A stretch of 57,079 nucleotides of DNA from an uncultured Pelagibacteraceae bacterium (GTDB taxonomy: Bacteria > Pseudomonadota > Alphaproteobacteria > Pelagibacterales > Pelagibacteraceae). Position 1 is the first letter of the stretch, and each line of letters opens with the position of its first letter. The position numbers were made by a program, and so were the translations under genes. Shown here one piece after another: positions 27,915 to 38,043 of this stretch. The notes under the pieces were generated by a model, which did no database searches, was not told the DNA's origin, and saw nothing but the letters and a program-made list of their open reading frames with translations. The stretch lies in assembly GCA_902552475.1 (NCBI GenBank), contig CACDJC010000006.1, forward strand, positions 1-57,079, written 5' to 3'.

Positions 27915-30137
27915 ATGGAAAAGAAAAAATTAAAATTATCAATTTCTGGGAGTTCCAAAAAAACTTTTAGTAGTATAGAACAAGCAAAGACACAATCTAA
28001 AAATACTGTAGTTATTGAAAAAAAATCTTCAAAATTTCCAGGCAAATCTCAATTTTCAAGACAAAATAATAGGAATGAAAAACCTAGAACTTCTAATTTT
28101 TTAACAAAAAAACCAAGTTTTACAAAACCTTCTTTACCATCTTCAGCATCAGACTTTGAAAAAAGAAAATTAGCAGAACAAAGAGCCACAAGACGATTAA
28201 AAGGTGAAGTAGCTCCAAGAGAAACCAAACCAAATAAACTTGGTGAAAAAAGAAGAGAATTAAAATTAACTATATCTCGGGCCTTAAGTGATGAACACAT
28301 TGAAAAAAAATCAAGAAGTTTAGCTTCTTTAAGAAGAGCTAAACAAAAAGAAAATCGTAATTTAAACCAAATAGATGCAAAGGAAAATTTTAAGCAGGTA
28401 AAAAGAGATATTAATTTACCAGAAGTTATAACTATAAGAGAACTTGCTAATAGAATGGCCGAGCAATCAAGCAATATAATTAAACATTTATTGAGTATGG
28501 GGGTAACAGCAACAATTAATCATACAATAGATGCTGATACAGCAGAATATTTAGTTAAAGAATTTGGTCATAACCCAATTAGAGAAGAAAAAGCAGAGGA
28601 GATTATTGAAAAAATAAAAGAAGTTAAAACAGATAATTTAAAAAATCGTGCACCTATAGTGACAGTAATGGGACATGTTGATCATGGAAAGACATCTGTG
28701 TTGGATGTTTTAAGAAAGGCAAATGTAGTATCAGGGGAATTTGGTGGAATAACTCAGCATATAGGAGCCTATCAAATAAAACATGATAATAGTAAGATTA
28801 CTTTCATAGATACACCTGGGCATGCGGCATTTACTGAAATGAGAGCAAGAGGTTCTAAACTTACAGATGTTGTAATTTTAGTTGTTGCAGCAGATGATGG
28901 AGTAAAACCACAAACAATTGAGTCAATAAAACACGCAAAAGCTGCCAAGGTACCTATAGTTGTTGCAATTAATAAGTGTGATTTACCAGAAGCCGATCCA
29001 CAAAAAGTAAAAAATCAATTACTAGAATATGAATTAATTGCTGAAGATCTTTCAGGAGATACTTTGATGGTTGAAATATCAACTAAAACAAAAAAAAATC
29101 TAGATAAACTAGTTGAGGCAGTCTTACTTCAGGCTGAACTTTTAGATCTAAAGACAGACTTTGAGATGAATGCCAAAGGTATAGTTTTGGAGTCAAAAAT
29201 AGACATTGGAAGAGGTCCTATTGCAAATGTTATAATTACAGCAGGAACTTTAAAAAAAGGAGATTTTTTTGTAAGTGGACTTAAATGGGGAAAGATAAGA
29301 GCAATAATTAGTGATTTAGGTGAGAATATTGAATTTGCAGAACCTGCAACCCCTATAGAAATTATTGGAATTAATGGAGCTGCAAAAGCTGGGGATGATT
29401 TTATAGTATTATCAAATGAAAAAGAGGCAAAGTCTTTATGTGAAGCAAGAATACAAGAGTCAAAAGAAGGAAAAAATCCTTTAACTTTTGTTACACAAGA
29501 TTCGGCATTTAAAACAACTATTTCAGAAGAATTAAATATTATTATTAAATCTGATGTGCATGGTTCTTCAGAAGCAATTAAAAATGCAATAAATCAAATA
29601 AAACACGAAGAAGTTAAACCAAAAATACTTCTTTCTGACATAGGTATGGTTACCGAAACTGATGTAACTTTGGCCAAAGCATCAAAAGCAATATTAATTG
29701 CTTTTAATGTAAAACCAAGCAAAGAAGCAAAAAAGAGAGCTGAACAAGAAAAGATTACAATATCTTCATTTAATATTATTTATGAAGTTCTTGATTTTAT
29801 AAAATCAAAAATGGGAGGGTTATTATCACCAGATATTGATGAAAAAGTTATTGGAAGTGCTGAAATTCTTGAAATATTTAAAGTATCAAAAGTTGGAAAA
29901 GTTGCAGGCTCCAAAGTTGTTGAAGGAGAAATTACACAAGATTCTAATGCAAGAGTAATTAGAGATGGTACAATTATATTTAGTGGGAAAATTGGATCTA
30001 TTTTCAGAGAAAAAAATCAAACAAAACAAGTTTCAGCAGGTTTAGAATGTGGAATTACACTCAAAGATTTTGGGGACTTTCAAAAAAAAGACATTATCGA
30101 AGTATACAACTCAACAATTACAGAAAGAACAATTTAA
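27915..30137 (+). CDS. infB: Translation initiation factor IF-2
   Basis: 740 aa. GTPase that places initiator fMet-tRNA on the 30S subunit. A Lys/Arg-rich linker (1-165) precedes the IF2-N domain (~170-220). The G domain has GHVDHGKTS (G1, ~250), DTPGHAAF (G3) and NKCD (G4), followed by domains II-IV. It begins 10 bases after nusA and ends immediately before rbfA (TAAATG). Confidence 0.98.
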   Translation: MEKKKLKLSISGSSKKTFSSIEQAKTQSKNTVVIEKKSSKFPGKSQFSRQNNRNEKPRTSNFLTKKPSFTKPSLPSSASDFEKRKLAEQRATRRLKGEVAPRETKPNKLGEKRRELKLTISRALSDEHIEKKSRSLASLRRAKQKENRNLNQIDAKENFKQVKRDINLPEVITIRELANRMAEQSSNIIKHLLSMGVTATINHTIDADTAEYLVKEFGHNPIREEKAEEIIEKIKEVKTDNLKNRAPIVTVMGHVDHGKTSVLDVLRKANVVSGEFGGITQHIGAYQIKHDNSKITFIDTPGHAAFTEMRARGSKLTDVVILVVAADDGVKPQTIESIKHAKAAKVPIVVAINKCDLPEADPQKVKNQLLEYELIAEDLSGDTLMVEISTKTKKNLDKLVEAVLLQAELLDLKTDFEMNAKGIVLESKIDIGRGPIANVIITAGTLKKGDFFVSGLKWGKIRAIISDLGENIEFAEPATPIEIIGINGAAKAGDDFIVLSNEKEAKSLCEARIQESKEGKNPLTFVTQDSAFKTTISEELNIIIKSDVHGSSEAIKNAINQIKHEEVKPKILLSDIGMVTETDVTLAKASKAILIAFNVKPSKEAKKRAEQEKITISSFNIIYEVLDFIKSKMGGLLSPDIDEKVIGSAEILEIFKVSKVGKVAGSKVVEGEITQDSNARVIRDGTIIFSGKIGSIFREKNQTKQVSAGLECGITLKDFGDFQKKDIIEVYNSTITERTI

Positions 30138-30509
30138 ATGGCTAGTCTAGGAAAACCAGTGACACAAAGACAATTAAGAGTTGGAGAAATGATCAAGCAA
30201 GCTCTTGGAATGATTTTTATAAGAGATGAAGCAAAATTAACTGATTTATCAACAAAAGAAATTACAGTGACCGAAGTTAGAATGTCTCAAGATTTAAAAA
30301 CAGCTAAAATTTTTGTTATGCCCTTAGGTGGCAAAAATGCTGACGAAACTGTTGATAAATTAAAAGAATTTTCATTTGTAATTAGAAAAGTTTTATCAAA
30401 AAAAATAATAATGAAGTTTTTACCAAAACTTTATTTTGTTAAGGATAATTCATTTGATTATGCTGAAAAAATTGAAAACTTAATAAAACAAACTAATAAA
30501 CAAGGATAA
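30138..30509 (+). CDS. rbfA: Ribosome-binding factor A
   Basis: 123 aa. Single KH-like domain protein for late 30S maturation. Visible are QRQLRVGEMIKQAL at the start, the strand VTVTEVRMSQDLKTAKIFVMP, and the C-terminal LPKLYFVKDNSFDYAEKIENL. Its position between infB and rpsO is standard; truB, often next, is absent here. Confidence 0.95.
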   Translation: MASLGKPVTQRQLRVGEMIKQALGMIFIRDEAKLTDLSTKEITVTEVRMSQDLKTAKIFVMPLGGKNADETVDKLKEFSFVIRKVLSKKIIMKFLPKLYFVKDNSFDYAEKIENLIKQTNKQG

Positions 30510-30513
30510 TATG

Positions 30514-30762
30514 ATGGCAAAAAAAGCAACAGAACTAGCGATCCATGAGAAAGATACAGGTTCGTCAGAAGTTCAAGTAGCTCAATTGACAAATAAAATT
30601 GAGAACTTATCAAAACATATTAAACAGTATAAGAAAGATAAACACTCATCAGTAGGTTTATTGAGAGCTGTTAATAGAAGAAAAAAACTATTAGACTATT
30701 TGAAGAAAAATAAAATTGAGTCTTATAAAGAAGTAATATCGAAACTAAATTTAAGGAAGTAA
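30514..30762 (+). CDS. rpsO: 30S ribosomal protein S15
   Basis: 82 aa from the second of two tandem ATG codons (30511 and 30514). The second gives the usual Met-Ala start and better spacing from AAGGA at 30502-30506. Binds the 16S rRNA central domain. Recognisable by DTGSSEVQVAQLTNKI, HSSVGLLRAVNRRKKLLDYL and the C-terminal LNLRK. Followed directly by pnp, the classic rpsO-pnp pair. Confidence 0.96.
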   Translation: MAKKATELAIHEKDTGSSEVQVAQLTNKIENLSKHIKQYKKDKHSSVGLLRAVNRRKKLLDYLKKNKIESYKEVISKLNLRK

Positions 30763-32835
30763 ATGTTTAAAGTAGTAAAAAAAGAAGTAGAAATAGCAGG
30801 AAAAAAAATAAGTTTAGAGACAGGAAAAATAGCAAGACAAGCAGATGGTTCAATTGTTGCACAATGTGGTGAGACAGTTGTATTGGCTACAGCAGTTGGT
30901 GCAAAAAAAGTAAATCCAGATGTAGATTACTTTCCTTTATCAGTAAATTATCAAGAAAAATATTATGCAGCAGGTAAAATTCCTGGTGGTTATTTTAAAA
31001 GAGAAGCAAGGCCAACAGAAAGTGAAACTTTAATTTCAAGATTAATAGACAGACCTATAAGACCTTTGTTTCCAGATGAATTCAAAAATGAAGTACAGGT
31101 ACTTCCAACAGTAATTTCATATGATAAAGAAAATGAAGCAGATGTTCTTTCTATCATTGCTTCATCAGCAGCTTTAGCAATCTCAGGAATGCCTTTTATG
31201 GGACCTGTAGGTGCTTCTAGAGTTGGTTTTATTGAAGGAAAATACGTACTTAACCCCTCTAAGGAAGATCTTAAAAATTCTAAATTAGATTTAGTAGTAG
31301 CAGGAACCAAAGATGCAGTTCTTATGGTTGAATCTGAAGCAAATGGTTTAACCGAAGAAGAAATGTTAAATGCAGTAAAATTTGGTCATGAAGGTTTTGT
31401 GCCTGTAATTCAGATGATAGAAGATTTATCTAAAGAATGTAAAAAACCTGCTTGGGAAGTGGAGAAGAAAGATCTTTCTGAAGTTAAAAAAAAGCTTGAA
31501 GATGAATTTACAGCTGATTTAACAAAAGCTTTTGCTACAAGGGACAAGCAAGATAGATCAAATCAAATTTCAGAAATAACAGACAAAGCTAAAAAATTGT
31601 TTGAAGAAAATGAAAATTATACTGAACTTGATGTTAACTATGAACTTAAAAATCTTGAGAAAAGAATAGTTAGAACAGATATTCTTAAAAATAAAAATCG
31701 TATTGATGGAAGAGGTCTTGCAGATGTAAGACCAATAATGTGTGAAGTAGGTATTTTACCAAGAACTCATGGTTCAGCATTATTTACTAGAGGAGAAACT
31801 CAGGCAATAGTTACAACAACTTTAGGAACATCGGATGACGAACAAAGGATAGAAAGTTTAGATGGTCTCCAAAAAGAAAGATTTATGCTTCATTATAACT
31901 TTCCACCATTTTCAGTTGGAGAAACTGGAAGAATTGGAACTGGAAGAAGAGAAATTGGACATGGAAAACTTGCTTGGAGAGCAATCAACTCATCATTACC
32001 ATCTAAAGAAAGTTTCCCTTACACTTTTAGAATTGTTTCTGAGATTACTGAGTCAAATGGTTCTTCTTCTATGGCGACAGTATGTGGAACATCATTAGCA
32101 TTAATGGATGCGGGTGTACCAATGAAAGAGCCAGTAGCAGGAATTGCAATGGGACTAATAAAAGAAGGAGATGAGTTTAGTGTATTGTCAGACATTTTAG
32201 GAGATGAAGATCATTTAGGTGATATGGATTTTAAAGTTGCTGGAACAAAAGATGGAATTACATCTCTTCAAATGGATATCAAAATTACAGGTATTACTTT
32301 TGAAATTATGGAGCAAGCTTTAAATCAGGCTAAAGATGGAAGAATTCATATCTTAGGCGAAATGAATAAAGCTCTTGATAAATCAAGAGATGATGTTGGT
32401 AAACATACTCCAAAAATGGAAAAAATAACTGTTGATAAAAAAGATATAGCAGCCGTTATTGGTAAGGGTGGAGCAACAATAAGAGAAATCGTTGAACACT
32501 CAGGTGCTAAAGTTGATGTTAATGATGAAGGTGTAGTAACAGTTGCTGCTCCTGACGAAGAGTCTAGAAATAAAGCAATGCAAATGATCAAAGACATTAC
32601 GGCTAAGGCTGAATTGAATAAGATTTATAACGGAAAAGTTATGAAAATTATGGAATTTGGTGCATTTGTTAACTTTTTAGGCAAGCAAGATGGTCTTGTA
32701 CATATATCAGAACTTGCCGATAAAAGAGTTGCCAAGGTAACTGATGTTGTTAAAGAAGGTGATGAAGTAAAAGTCAAAGTCATCGGATTTGATAGAGGAA
32801 AAGTAAAACTTTCTATTAAACAAGCGGCAGTTTAA
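30763..32835 (+). CDS. pnp: Polyribonucleotide nucleotidyltransferase (PNPase)
   Basis: 690 aa. Phosphorolytic 3'-5' exoribonuclease and degradosome component. Two RNase PH domains flank a helical linker ([14 protein letters not shown] in the first; [15 protein letters not shown] and [20 protein letters not shown] in the second). A KH domain follows ([16 protein letters not shown], ~565) and then an S1 domain ([22 protein letters not shown], ~625-690). Length is slightly short of typical (~700) because of a brief C-terminal tail. Confidence 0.98.
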   Translation: MFKVVKKEVEIAGKKISLETGKIARQADGSIVAQCGETVVLATAVGAKKVNPDVDYFPLSVNYQEKYYAAGKIPGGYFKREARPTESETLISRLIDRPIRPLFPDEFKNEVQVLPTVISYDKENEADVLSIIASSAALAISGMPFMGPVGASRVGFIEGKYVLNPSKEDLKNSKLDLVVAGTKDAVLMVESEANGLTEEEMLNAVKFGHEGFVPVIQMIEDLSKECKKPAWEVEKKDLSEVKKKLEDEFTADLTKAFATRDKQDRSNQISEITDKAKKLFEENENYTELDVNYELKNLEKRIVRTDILKNKNRIDGRGLADVRPIMCEVGILPRTHGSALFTRGETQAIVTTTLGTSDDEQRIESLDGLQKERFMLHYNFPPFSVGETGRIGTGRREIGHGKLAWRAINSSLPSKESFPYTFRIVSEITESNGSSSMATVCGTSLALMDAGVPMKEPVAGIAMGLIKEGDEFSVLSDILGDEDHLGDMDFKVAGTKDGITSLQMDIKITGITFEIMEQALNQAKDGRIHILGEMNKALDKSRDDVGKHTPKMEKITVDKKDIAAVIGKGGATIREIVEHSGAKVDVNDEGVVTVAAPDEESRNKAMQMIKDITAKAELNKIYNGKVMKIMEFGAFVNFLGKQDGLVHISELADKRVAKVTDVVKEGDEVKVKVIGFDRGKVKLSIKQAAV

Positions 32836-32836
32836 T

Positions 32837-33067
32837 ATGCAAAATCAAGAAATAATTAAAATAATTGAAAATCTTAAGGGTCGTAGAGATTACGAGCAAA
32901 AAAAAGCAACAAAATTAGGCTTTAATTCACTTTATGCATATTTTGAAGATAAAATTTTAAAAGAAAAAAGAGCTATAGAAGATAAGAAAAAAGAATTAGA
33001 AGAAACAAAAAATCATAGTGAATTAATAATCAAAGATAAAAAGAAAAAAAGTTGTAGCTGTTGTTAA
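32837..33067 (+). CDS. Small conserved-looking protein with charged coiled coil and Cys-rich C-terminus
   Basis: 76 aa, not recognised. The start follows the pnp stop by one base, so it is likely cotranscribed with pnp. The sequence is helical and highly charged (residues ~40-65 of alternating Lys and Glu suggest a coiled coil) and ends KKKSCSCC. A C-terminal CSCC could bind metal or be modified. No signal peptide or membrane segment. It is followed convergently by a 49-aa membrane protein gene. Confidence 0.7.
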   Translation: MQNQEIIKIIENLKGRRDYEQKKATKLGFNSLYAYFEDKILKEKRAIEDKKKELEETKNHSELIIKDKKKKSCSCC

Positions 33068-33079
33068 ATAAATCCCTTT

Positions 33080-33229
33080 TTATTTTGTCCTTTTTGAAAA
33101 CTTATTAATTAAAAATAGAGCTATTGCAGTTAAAAGGGCAAATACCTCTATTGCGTGTCCAGAGTCTCCTAGGATTAGTTGGACAAATGCAAAAATAATA
33201 CAGACTATAAACCATACTAAAATTAGCAT
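33080..33229 (-). CDS. 49-aa membrane protein, unrecognised
   Basis: A 49-codon gene beginning with ATG 12 bases downstream of the fabI stop on the same strand. The product has two hydrophobic segments (MLILVWFIVCIIFAFVQLIL and a second around VFALLTAIALFLI), joined by a short GDSGHAIE loop, and a basic tail NKFSKRTK. This topology suggests a small two-pass inner-membrane protein with its C-terminus in the cytoplasm. It is probably cotranscribed with fabA-fabB-fabI. Function unknown. It fills what would otherwise be a 170-base gap. Confidence 0.68.
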   Translation of the reverse strand: MLILVWFIVCIIFAFVQLILGDSGHAIEVFALLTAIALFLINKFSKRTK

Positions 33230-33241
33230 AATTGCTGACTT

Positions 33242-34027
33242 TTATGTGATATTCTTAGGATCTGGCATCCCTACTTTATTATATCCAGCATCTACATAGT
33301 GAATTTCGCCAGTAACACCACCTGCCATATCGCTCAATAGATATAATGCTGAGTTTCCAACGTCTAAATTATCAACATTTCTCTTTAAAAATGAGTGATC
33401 TGCATTCCATTTATATAGGAATTTAGCGTCTCCTATTGCTGATGCCGCAAGGGTTTTAATAGGTCCAGCACTGATTGCATTCACCCTAATACCTTTAGCT
33501 CCCAAGTCTCTTGCTAGATATTTAACACTAGACTCTAATGCTGCTTTACATACGCCCATTACATTATAATTGGGGATAGCTTTATTAGCTTCATAACTTA
33601 AGGTAATCATACTTCCACCTTCTTTCATTACTTTAGATGCTTCTTTTGCAACTTCTGTAAACGAAAAACATGAAATTAACATACTTCTTAAAAAATTTTC
33701 TCTAGTTGTATTTAAATATTCTCCTGATAATTCTGATTTATCTGAAAATGCAATTGCATGTACAACAAAATCAATTTCACCCCAATTAGATTTAACATCC
33801 TCAAATAATTTTATAACATCTTCTTTTTTCTCAACATCACAACTAAAAGTAACATTTGAATTTAATTTTTTTGCCAAAGGGACCACTCTTTTTTTTAATG
33901 CATCTCCTAAATACGTAAATGCTAGCTCAGCTCCTGCTTCAGACAGTTTTTGTGCAATACCCCAGGCAATAGATCTTTCATTTGCAACACCCATTATTAA
34001 TCCTTTTTTACCTTTCATTAGACTCAT
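33242..34027 (-). CDS. fabI: Enoyl-[acyl-carrier-protein] reductase (NADH)
   Basis: 261 aa short-chain dehydrogenase fold. It performs the last reduction of fatty acid elongation. GVANERSIAWGIA is the NAD-binding loop characteristic of FabI. The catalytic Tyr and Lys sit in YNVMGVCKAALE (Y-x6-K), and ISAGPIKTLAASAI is the substrate loop. An internal ATG at 34018 is an alternative start. It lies 3 bases downstream of fabB in a fabA-fabB-fabI operon. Confidence 0.96.
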   Translation of the reverse strand: MSLMKGKKGLIMGVANERSIAWGIAQKLSEAGAELAFTYLGDALKKRVVPLAKKLNSNVTFSCDVEKKEDVIKLFEDVKSNWGEIDFVVHAIAFSDKSELSGEYLNTTRENFLRSMLISCFSFTEVAKEASKVMKEGGSMITLSYEANKAIPNYNVMGVCKAALESSVKYLARDLGAKGIRVNAISAGPIKTLAASAIGDAKFLYKWNADHSFLKRNVDNLDVGNSALYLLSDMAGGVTGEIHYVDAGYNKVGMPDPKNIT

Positions 34028-34030
34028 TGA

Positions 34031-35242
34031 TTACACTTTCTCAAAAACTAATGTTGCGTTTGTTCCACCAAAACCAAAACTATTAGACATTATAGCATTA
34101 AGCTGAACATCTTTTTCTACTTGAGTTACTATAGGATAATTTTTAGCTTCGTCATCCATATCAGTGATATTTACAGAGGCAGATATAAAATTATTTTTCA
34201 TCATTATTAAGCTATAGATCGCTTCATGAACTGAAGTGGCTCCTAAGGAGTGTCCAGCTAAAGATTTAGTTGAACTAATCTTAGGTTTATAGTCTGGGAA
34301 AGCTTCTCCAACAGCTTTTAACTCAGTAATATCCCCAACAGGCGTTGAAGTTCCATGAGTATTTATGTAATCAATTTTATTTTTTGCTGTACTTAAAGCC
34401 ATATTCATACATCTGACCGCTCCTTCTCCTGACGGAGCTACCATGTCGTATCCATCAGATGTTGCTCCATAACCAGTTATTTCTGCGTATATTTTAGCAC
34501 CTCTTGCTTTAGCATGTTCATATTCTTCGAGGACTAAAACTCCACCACCGCCAGAAATTACAAATCCATCTCTCGTTTTATCATAAGGCCTTGATGCTTT
34601 CTCCGGAGTATCATTATATTTTGAAGATAAAGCAGTCATTGCATCAAACATTGCAGTCATTGCAAAATGAACTTCATCACTTCCCCCTGCAAAAATTATA
34701 TTTTGTTTTCCAAGTTGAATTAATTCCATTGCATTTCCAATACAGTGACCACTAGTTGCACATGCAGAACTAATTGTATAGTTTACTCCCTTTATTTTAA
34801 ATGGAACTGCAAGAGTAGCAGATGCCGTGCTTGCCATTGTTCTTGGAACTACAAAAGGTCCCATCTTTTTTGGATTTTTGTCTCTCGTTTTATCAGCGGC
34901 CAAAATAACATTTTCAATTGAAGGTCCTCCAGAACCCATTACCATTCCAGTAGAAGTATTACTTACATCTTTTTCTTCTAAACCAGAATCTTTCACAGCT
35001 TCGGCCATTGCTACATAATTGTAAGCAGACCCATTACCCATAAATCTAATAACTTTTCTATCAACATGATCTTCCAATTTTATATTTGGTAAGCCATGCA
35101 CATGACTTTTTAAATTATGCTCTTTGTATTCTTCAGAAAAAGTTATTCCTGATTTAGAATTAATTAGAGATTGATAAACTTCTTCTTGATTATTTCCTAA
35201 ACACGAAACTACACCAAGTCCTGTAATAACTACTCTTTTCAT
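34031..35242 (-). CDS. fabB: 3-oxoacyl-[acyl-carrier-protein] synthase I
   Basis: 403 aa. A condensing enzyme needed for elongating unsaturated chains. The active-site Cys lies in [12 protein letters not shown] (~163). The two catalytic His are in [11 protein letters not shown] and [10 protein letters not shown], and the C-terminal [10 protein letters not shown] is a standard thiolase-fold feature. The start codon overlaps the fabA stop by one base. Pairing with fabA identifies it as FabB rather than FabF. Confidence 0.96.
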   Translation of the reverse strand: MKRVVITGLGVVSCLGNNQEEVYQSLINSKSGITFSEEYKEHNLKSHVHGLPNIKLEDHVDRKVIRFMGNGSAYNYVAMAEAVKDSGLEEKDVSNTSTGMVMGSGGPSIENVILAADKTRDKNPKKMGPFVVPRTMASTASATLAVPFKIKGVNYTISSACATSGHCIGNAMELIQLGKQNIIFAGGSDEVHFAMTAMFDAMTALSSKYNDTPEKASRPYDKTRDGFVISGGGGVLVLEEYEHAKARGAKIYAEITGYGATSDGYDMVAPSGEGAVRCMNMALSTAKNKIDYINTHGTSTPVGDITELKAVGEAFPDYKPKISSTKSLAGHSLGATSVHEAIYSLIMMKNNFISASVNITDMDDEAKNYPIVTQVEKDVQLNAIMSNSFGFGGTNATLVFEKV

Positions 35243-35742
35243 TATTTAAATAATCCCACTTTTAAATTTTCAGCACTATATATTTTTTTCCCATCAGCTA
35301 GCAAAATACCATTTGCTAAACCAACTGTAGTACCTTCCTTAATAAGTATCCTTTTCATATCAATTTCATAAGTAGCCATTTTGACATTTTTAAGAACTTC
35401 ACCAGTAAATTTTACACTATTTACACCTAACGCTCGACCTCTTCCTGGGTTTCCAAGCCAACCTAAATAAAAACCTACTAACTGCCACATAGCATCTAGT
35501 CCTAGGCACCCCGGCATAACTGGATCTTCTTTAAAATGACAATTAAAAAACCAAAGTTCATCTTTAATGTCTAATTCTGCTTTAATATAGCCCTTTTTAA
35601 AAAATCCCTTATTATCGTTGATTTCTGTAATTCTATCGAACATTAACATAGGAGGCAAAGGCAATTTAGCGTTTCCAGGGCCAAAAAGACCTCCATTTGC
35701 ACAATTTATAAGCTCATCATAACTAAAGGACTTTTTTTTCAT
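35242..35742 (-). CDS. fabA: 3-hydroxydecanoyl-ACP dehydratase/isomerase
   Basis: 166 aa. It introduces the cis double bond in anaerobic-type unsaturated fatty acid synthesis. The hot-dog-fold motif [23 protein letters not shown] carries the catalytic His and Asp. [17 protein letters not shown] is the second conserved strand. It is first in the minus-strand fab operon and divergent from irr, an arrangement conserved in alphaproteobacteria. Confidence 0.97.
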   Translation of the reverse strand: MKKKSFSYDELINCANGGLFGPGNAKLPLPPMLMFDRITEINDNKGFFKKGYIKAELDIKDELWFFNCHFKEDPVMPGCLGLDAMWQLVGFYLGWLGNPGRGRALGVNSVKFTGEVLKNVKMATYEIDMKRILIKEGTTVGLANGILLADGKKIYSAENLKVGLFK

Positions 35743-35818
35743 ATAAATGTAATCTTATTACTTGATTTAGTAACATTATAATATAGAAATTCTTCAAAAT
35801 AATTGCAATTGAGAACTA
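35743..35818. promoter_or_regulatory. Divergent fabA/irr promoter region
   Basis: A 76-base region between divergent starts. It contains ATTATAAT (35775-35782), a self-complementary sequence that gives a TATAAT -10 hexamer on both strands. TATAGAAATTCTTCAAAA (35782-35799) has partial dyad symmetry and a weak resemblance to an Irr box. No good -35 was found on either side. A shared, possibly autoregulated control region is likely, but specific sites are tentative. Confidence 0.4.
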
Positions 35819-36235
35819 ATGAATAAATCTCAAAAATACTTTGATAAATTAAGGTTTTCTGGTTTAAGGCCAACCAAACAAAGAATAAAAATCTGTGAGG
35901 TTTTGTTTGGTTCAAGTCAAACATTTCATTTTACTATAAGAGAACTGTCTAAAATGATTGAAAATCAAGCAAATATTAAGATTTCTCTTGCTACCGTCTA
36001 CAATACAATTCATGCGTTCAAAAACAAAGGCTATCTTAAAGAAATATCAATAAATTCTTCACATAGTTACTTTGATACTAACACTTCGCACCACCACCAT
36101 TTCTTTGACTTAAGTGAAAAAAAATTAATAGATTTAGAAGACAATGATGTGGAGCCAATTGAAATAAAAAAAACTATTCCTGGTAAAAAAATTAAGTCAG
36201 TTGAAGTTCTTGTTAAAATTGATAATGAGAACTAG
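35819..36235 (+). CDS. irr: Iron response regulator Irr (Fur family)
   Basis: 138 aa. Fur-fold repressor that in Rhizobiales and Rhodobacterales responds to heme status. Winged helix with GLRPTKQRIKICEVLF and ISLATVYNTIHAFKNKGYL, then the His cluster TSHHHHFFDLSEKKLIDLE, the HHH-type metal/heme region seen in Irr. It has no C-terminal zinc Cys. Identity as Irr rather than Fur is supported by the HHHH motif and by the conserved position divergent from fabA. Two Irr-box-like sequences lie just downstream, before the peroxiredoxin gene. Confidence 0.87.
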   Translation: MNKSQKYFDKLRFSGLRPTKQRIKICEVLFGSSQTFHFTIRELSKMIENQANIKISLATVYNTIHAFKNKGYLKEISINSSHSYFDTNTSHHHHFFDLSEKKLIDLEDNDVEPIEIKKTIPGKKIKSVEVLVKIDNEN

Positions 36236-36276
36236 TATCAATAATAAGTTAATAATATCAATACTTTAAATTATAA

Positions 36277-36324
36277 TCTAAAATAATTCTAAACTATTGA
36301 CATCTTTTTTAGAATTATTATAAA
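36277..36324 (+). promoter_or_regulatory. Peroxiredoxin promoter with two Irr-box (ICE)-like sites
   Basis: TTGACA (36297-36302), 16 bases, then TATAAA (36319-36324) forms a near-consensus promoter, with a predicted start only ~1-3 bases before the ATG at 36333. Two 17-mers frame it: TCTAAAATAATTCTAAA (36277-36293), ending just upstream of the -35, and TTTAGAATTATTATAAA (36308-36324), filling the spacer and -10. Against the Irr-box consensus TTTAGAA-N3-TTCTAAA, as I recall it, they match 12 and 13 of 14 positions. Their inner halves form a 12-base inverted repeat (36282-36293 and 36308-36319). Position over the promoter suggests repression. Confidence 0.6.
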
Positions 36325-36332
36325 GTAATTTC

Positions 36333-36860
36333 ATGAAAATCCCTGAAGTTACATTTAAAACTAGAATAGGTGACAATGAAGCCTTAGGCGGCGCTTGTTC
36401 CATTGGTGGTGAGTGGAAAAATGTTTCCACCAGTGACTTATTTAAAGGGAAAAAGATAGTACTATTTTCATTGCCTGGCGCGTTTACCCCCACTTGTTCT
36501 TCCCAACAATTGCCAGGCTATGAAACTAGATATGAGGATTTAAAAAAATTCGTAGATGAAATTTATTGTTTATCAGTAAATGATGCATTTGTAATGAATG
36601 CATGGTTTAGAGATCAAAATATATCAAAAGTTAAACCAATTGGAGATGGCGAAGGTAAATTTACAGAAGGCATGGGTATGCTCGTAAAAAAACCAAAACA
36701 AGGATTTGGAAAAAGATCATGGAGATATTCTGCGCTAATAGACAATTGTGAAGTTATAAAAAAATTTGTAGAGGATGGAAAAAATGATGAAAGTAATGAT
36801 GAAGACCCTTTTAAAGTAAGTGACGTTGATACAATGTTAAATTATTTAAAGAAGAATTAA
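36333..36860 (+). CDS. Peroxiredoxin (Prx5/AhpC-TSA family)
   Basis: 175 aa thiol peroxidase. The peroxidatic Cys is in LPGAFTPTCSSQQLPGY near residue 50. VNDAFVMNAWFRDQ and GMGMLVKKPKQGFGKRSWRYS are typical of the Prx5-type family. It detoxifies H2O2 and organic peroxides with a glutathione- or thioredoxin-type reductant. The mRNA may be nearly leaderless given the promoter position. The TAA overlaps the stop of the convergent SH3 gene within TTAA. Confidence 0.93.
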   Translation: MKIPEVTFKTRIGDNEALGGACSIGGEWKNVSTSDLFKGKKIVLFSLPGAFTPTCSSQQLPGYETRYEDLKKFVDEIYCLSVNDAFVMNAWFRDQNISKVKPIGDGEGKFTEGMGMLVKKPKQGFGKRSWRYSALIDNCEVIKKFVEDGKNDESNDEDPFKVSDVDTMLNYLKKN

Positions 36861-37306
36861 ATACCCCATATATTATTTTTTTCAATCCAGCCCGAATAAT
36901 TATCAGTCCTAACATTACACCAATCTTTTTCACATTTTTTAATTATTAGAAGTCTTCCTTTATCTAATTTTGCCAAAGGTTTTGAAAATTTTGTAGGTCT
37001 TTTGAATAGAATTTTAGAAGAGGTAGTAATTAAAGATTTAGATTTTTTTAATTGCGATCTATGTATCCATCCACTATTTTTTTTATGATCAATAATTTTT
37101 CTAAAATTATCTTTTCTATCAATTACTTCTAAAGGTAAATTAATTTTTCTATAAATATATTTAATAGGATAATCAAGGCTTGGTCCATATCTCACATTAA
37201 CTTTATTATTCTTTAGCATTAAAAAAGCCTTGTCATCAGCTGCATTTGAAACATTACAAAAAATAATTAAAAAATAAAAAAAAATAATTTTTTTTAACAT
37301 ATGCAT
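36857..37306 (-). CDS. Exported bacterial SH3-domain protein
   Basis: 149 aa. Signal peptide [20 protein letters not shown] (from the second ATG, 37300), cleavage near AADD. Two SH3-like segments follow: KVNVRYGPSLDYPIKYIY (~30-90) with GWIHRSQLK, and a second ending NVRTDNYSGWIEKNNIWGI. Such periplasmic SH3 proteins often bind cell-wall peptides; the role here is unknown. The start overlaps the end of the ThiF-like gene by 13 bases, and both ATGs lie in the overlap. Confidence 0.82.
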   Translation of the reverse strand: MHMLKKIIFFYFLIIFCNVSNAADDKAFLMLKNNKVNVRYGPSLDYPIKYIYRKINLPLEVIDRKDNFRKIIDHKKNSGWIHRSQLKKSKSLITTSSKILFKRPTKFSKPLAKLDKGRLLIIKKCEKDWCNVRTDNYSGWIEKNNIWGI

Positions 37307-38043
37307 TTTTTTCTTTTTTTATAAAAAACCTTTCTGAAATTTAAGTTTAAAAAATCTAGGATTAAAATATTTGACTTTAAATTATTACGAATATTTAAAA
37401 TCGTTTTCAAAACTTCATTTGCTTGAATAGCACCTACAATATTTGAAGTAGAACCAACTATTCCTTCAGTTTCACAATTTAAGATTTCATCAGAAGGTTC
37501 AGATTGATAAAAACATTTTAGACATGGACTGTTTTTTTCATTAAAGTTAAAAGAAAAAATGTGACCATCAAATTTACTAATTGCTCCAACAATTAATTTT
37601 TTTTTATATTTTACTGAAATTTTATTTAGTAGAAATTTTGTCTTAAAATTATCACTTCCATCGATAATAATTTCATATTTGTTTATTATTTTTTTTAAAA
37701 TTGTTTCGTCAGCTTTTTGATTATATATATTAATCTTTACTTCTTTATTTATTAAATTTAACTTTTTTTTTGCTATTTTTACTTTAAACTTACCAACATC
37801 ATACGTTGAAAACAAAGTTTGTCGATGAATATTTGATAAGTTTATTTTATCATAATCAATAATACCAATCTCACCTACCCCAGCTCTTGTTAATAAATCT
37901 GCAATTGGACAACCTAGTCCCCCAATACCTACAATTAAAATCTTTGAATTTTTTATTTTTTTTTGACCAACAATACCGATATCTTTTAAAATTATTTGTC
38001 TTGAATATCTTATTAATGAATTTTTGTTTAAGATTTTATTCAT
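37294..38043 (-). CDS. ThiF/MoeB-type adenylyltransferase
   Basis: 249 aa. An E1-like enzyme that adenylates the C-terminal Gly-Gly of a small sulfur-carrier protein (ThiS or MoaD). Nucleotide loop: ILIVGIGGLGCPIADLL near residue 35. RYSRQIILKDIG at the start, IIDGSDNFKTKFLLN (~125), and CLKCFYQ for the zinc pair; the second pair appears as a C-terminal C-x-C (KKCIC) rather than C-x-x-C. ThiF and MoeB cannot be separated from the sequence. Its start overlaps the dut stop (ATGA). Confidence 0.85.
   Translation of the reverse strand: MNKILNKNSLIRYSRQIILKDIGIVGQKKIKNSKILIVGIGGLGCPIADLLTRAGVGEIGIIDYDKINLSNIHRQTLFSTYDVGKFKVKIAKKKLNLINKEVKINIYNQKADETILKKIINKYEIIIDGSDNFKTKFLLNKISVKYKKKLIVGAISKFDGHIFSFNFNEKNSPCLKCFYQSEPSDEILNCETEGIVGSTSNIVGAIQANEVLKTILNIRNNLKSNILILDFLNLNFRKVFYKKRKKCIC

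Noticed and set aside
30990-31310. Long minus-strand frame opposite pnp
   Set aside because: It is a shadow of the pnp reading frame with no family resemblance and no ribosome-binding site.
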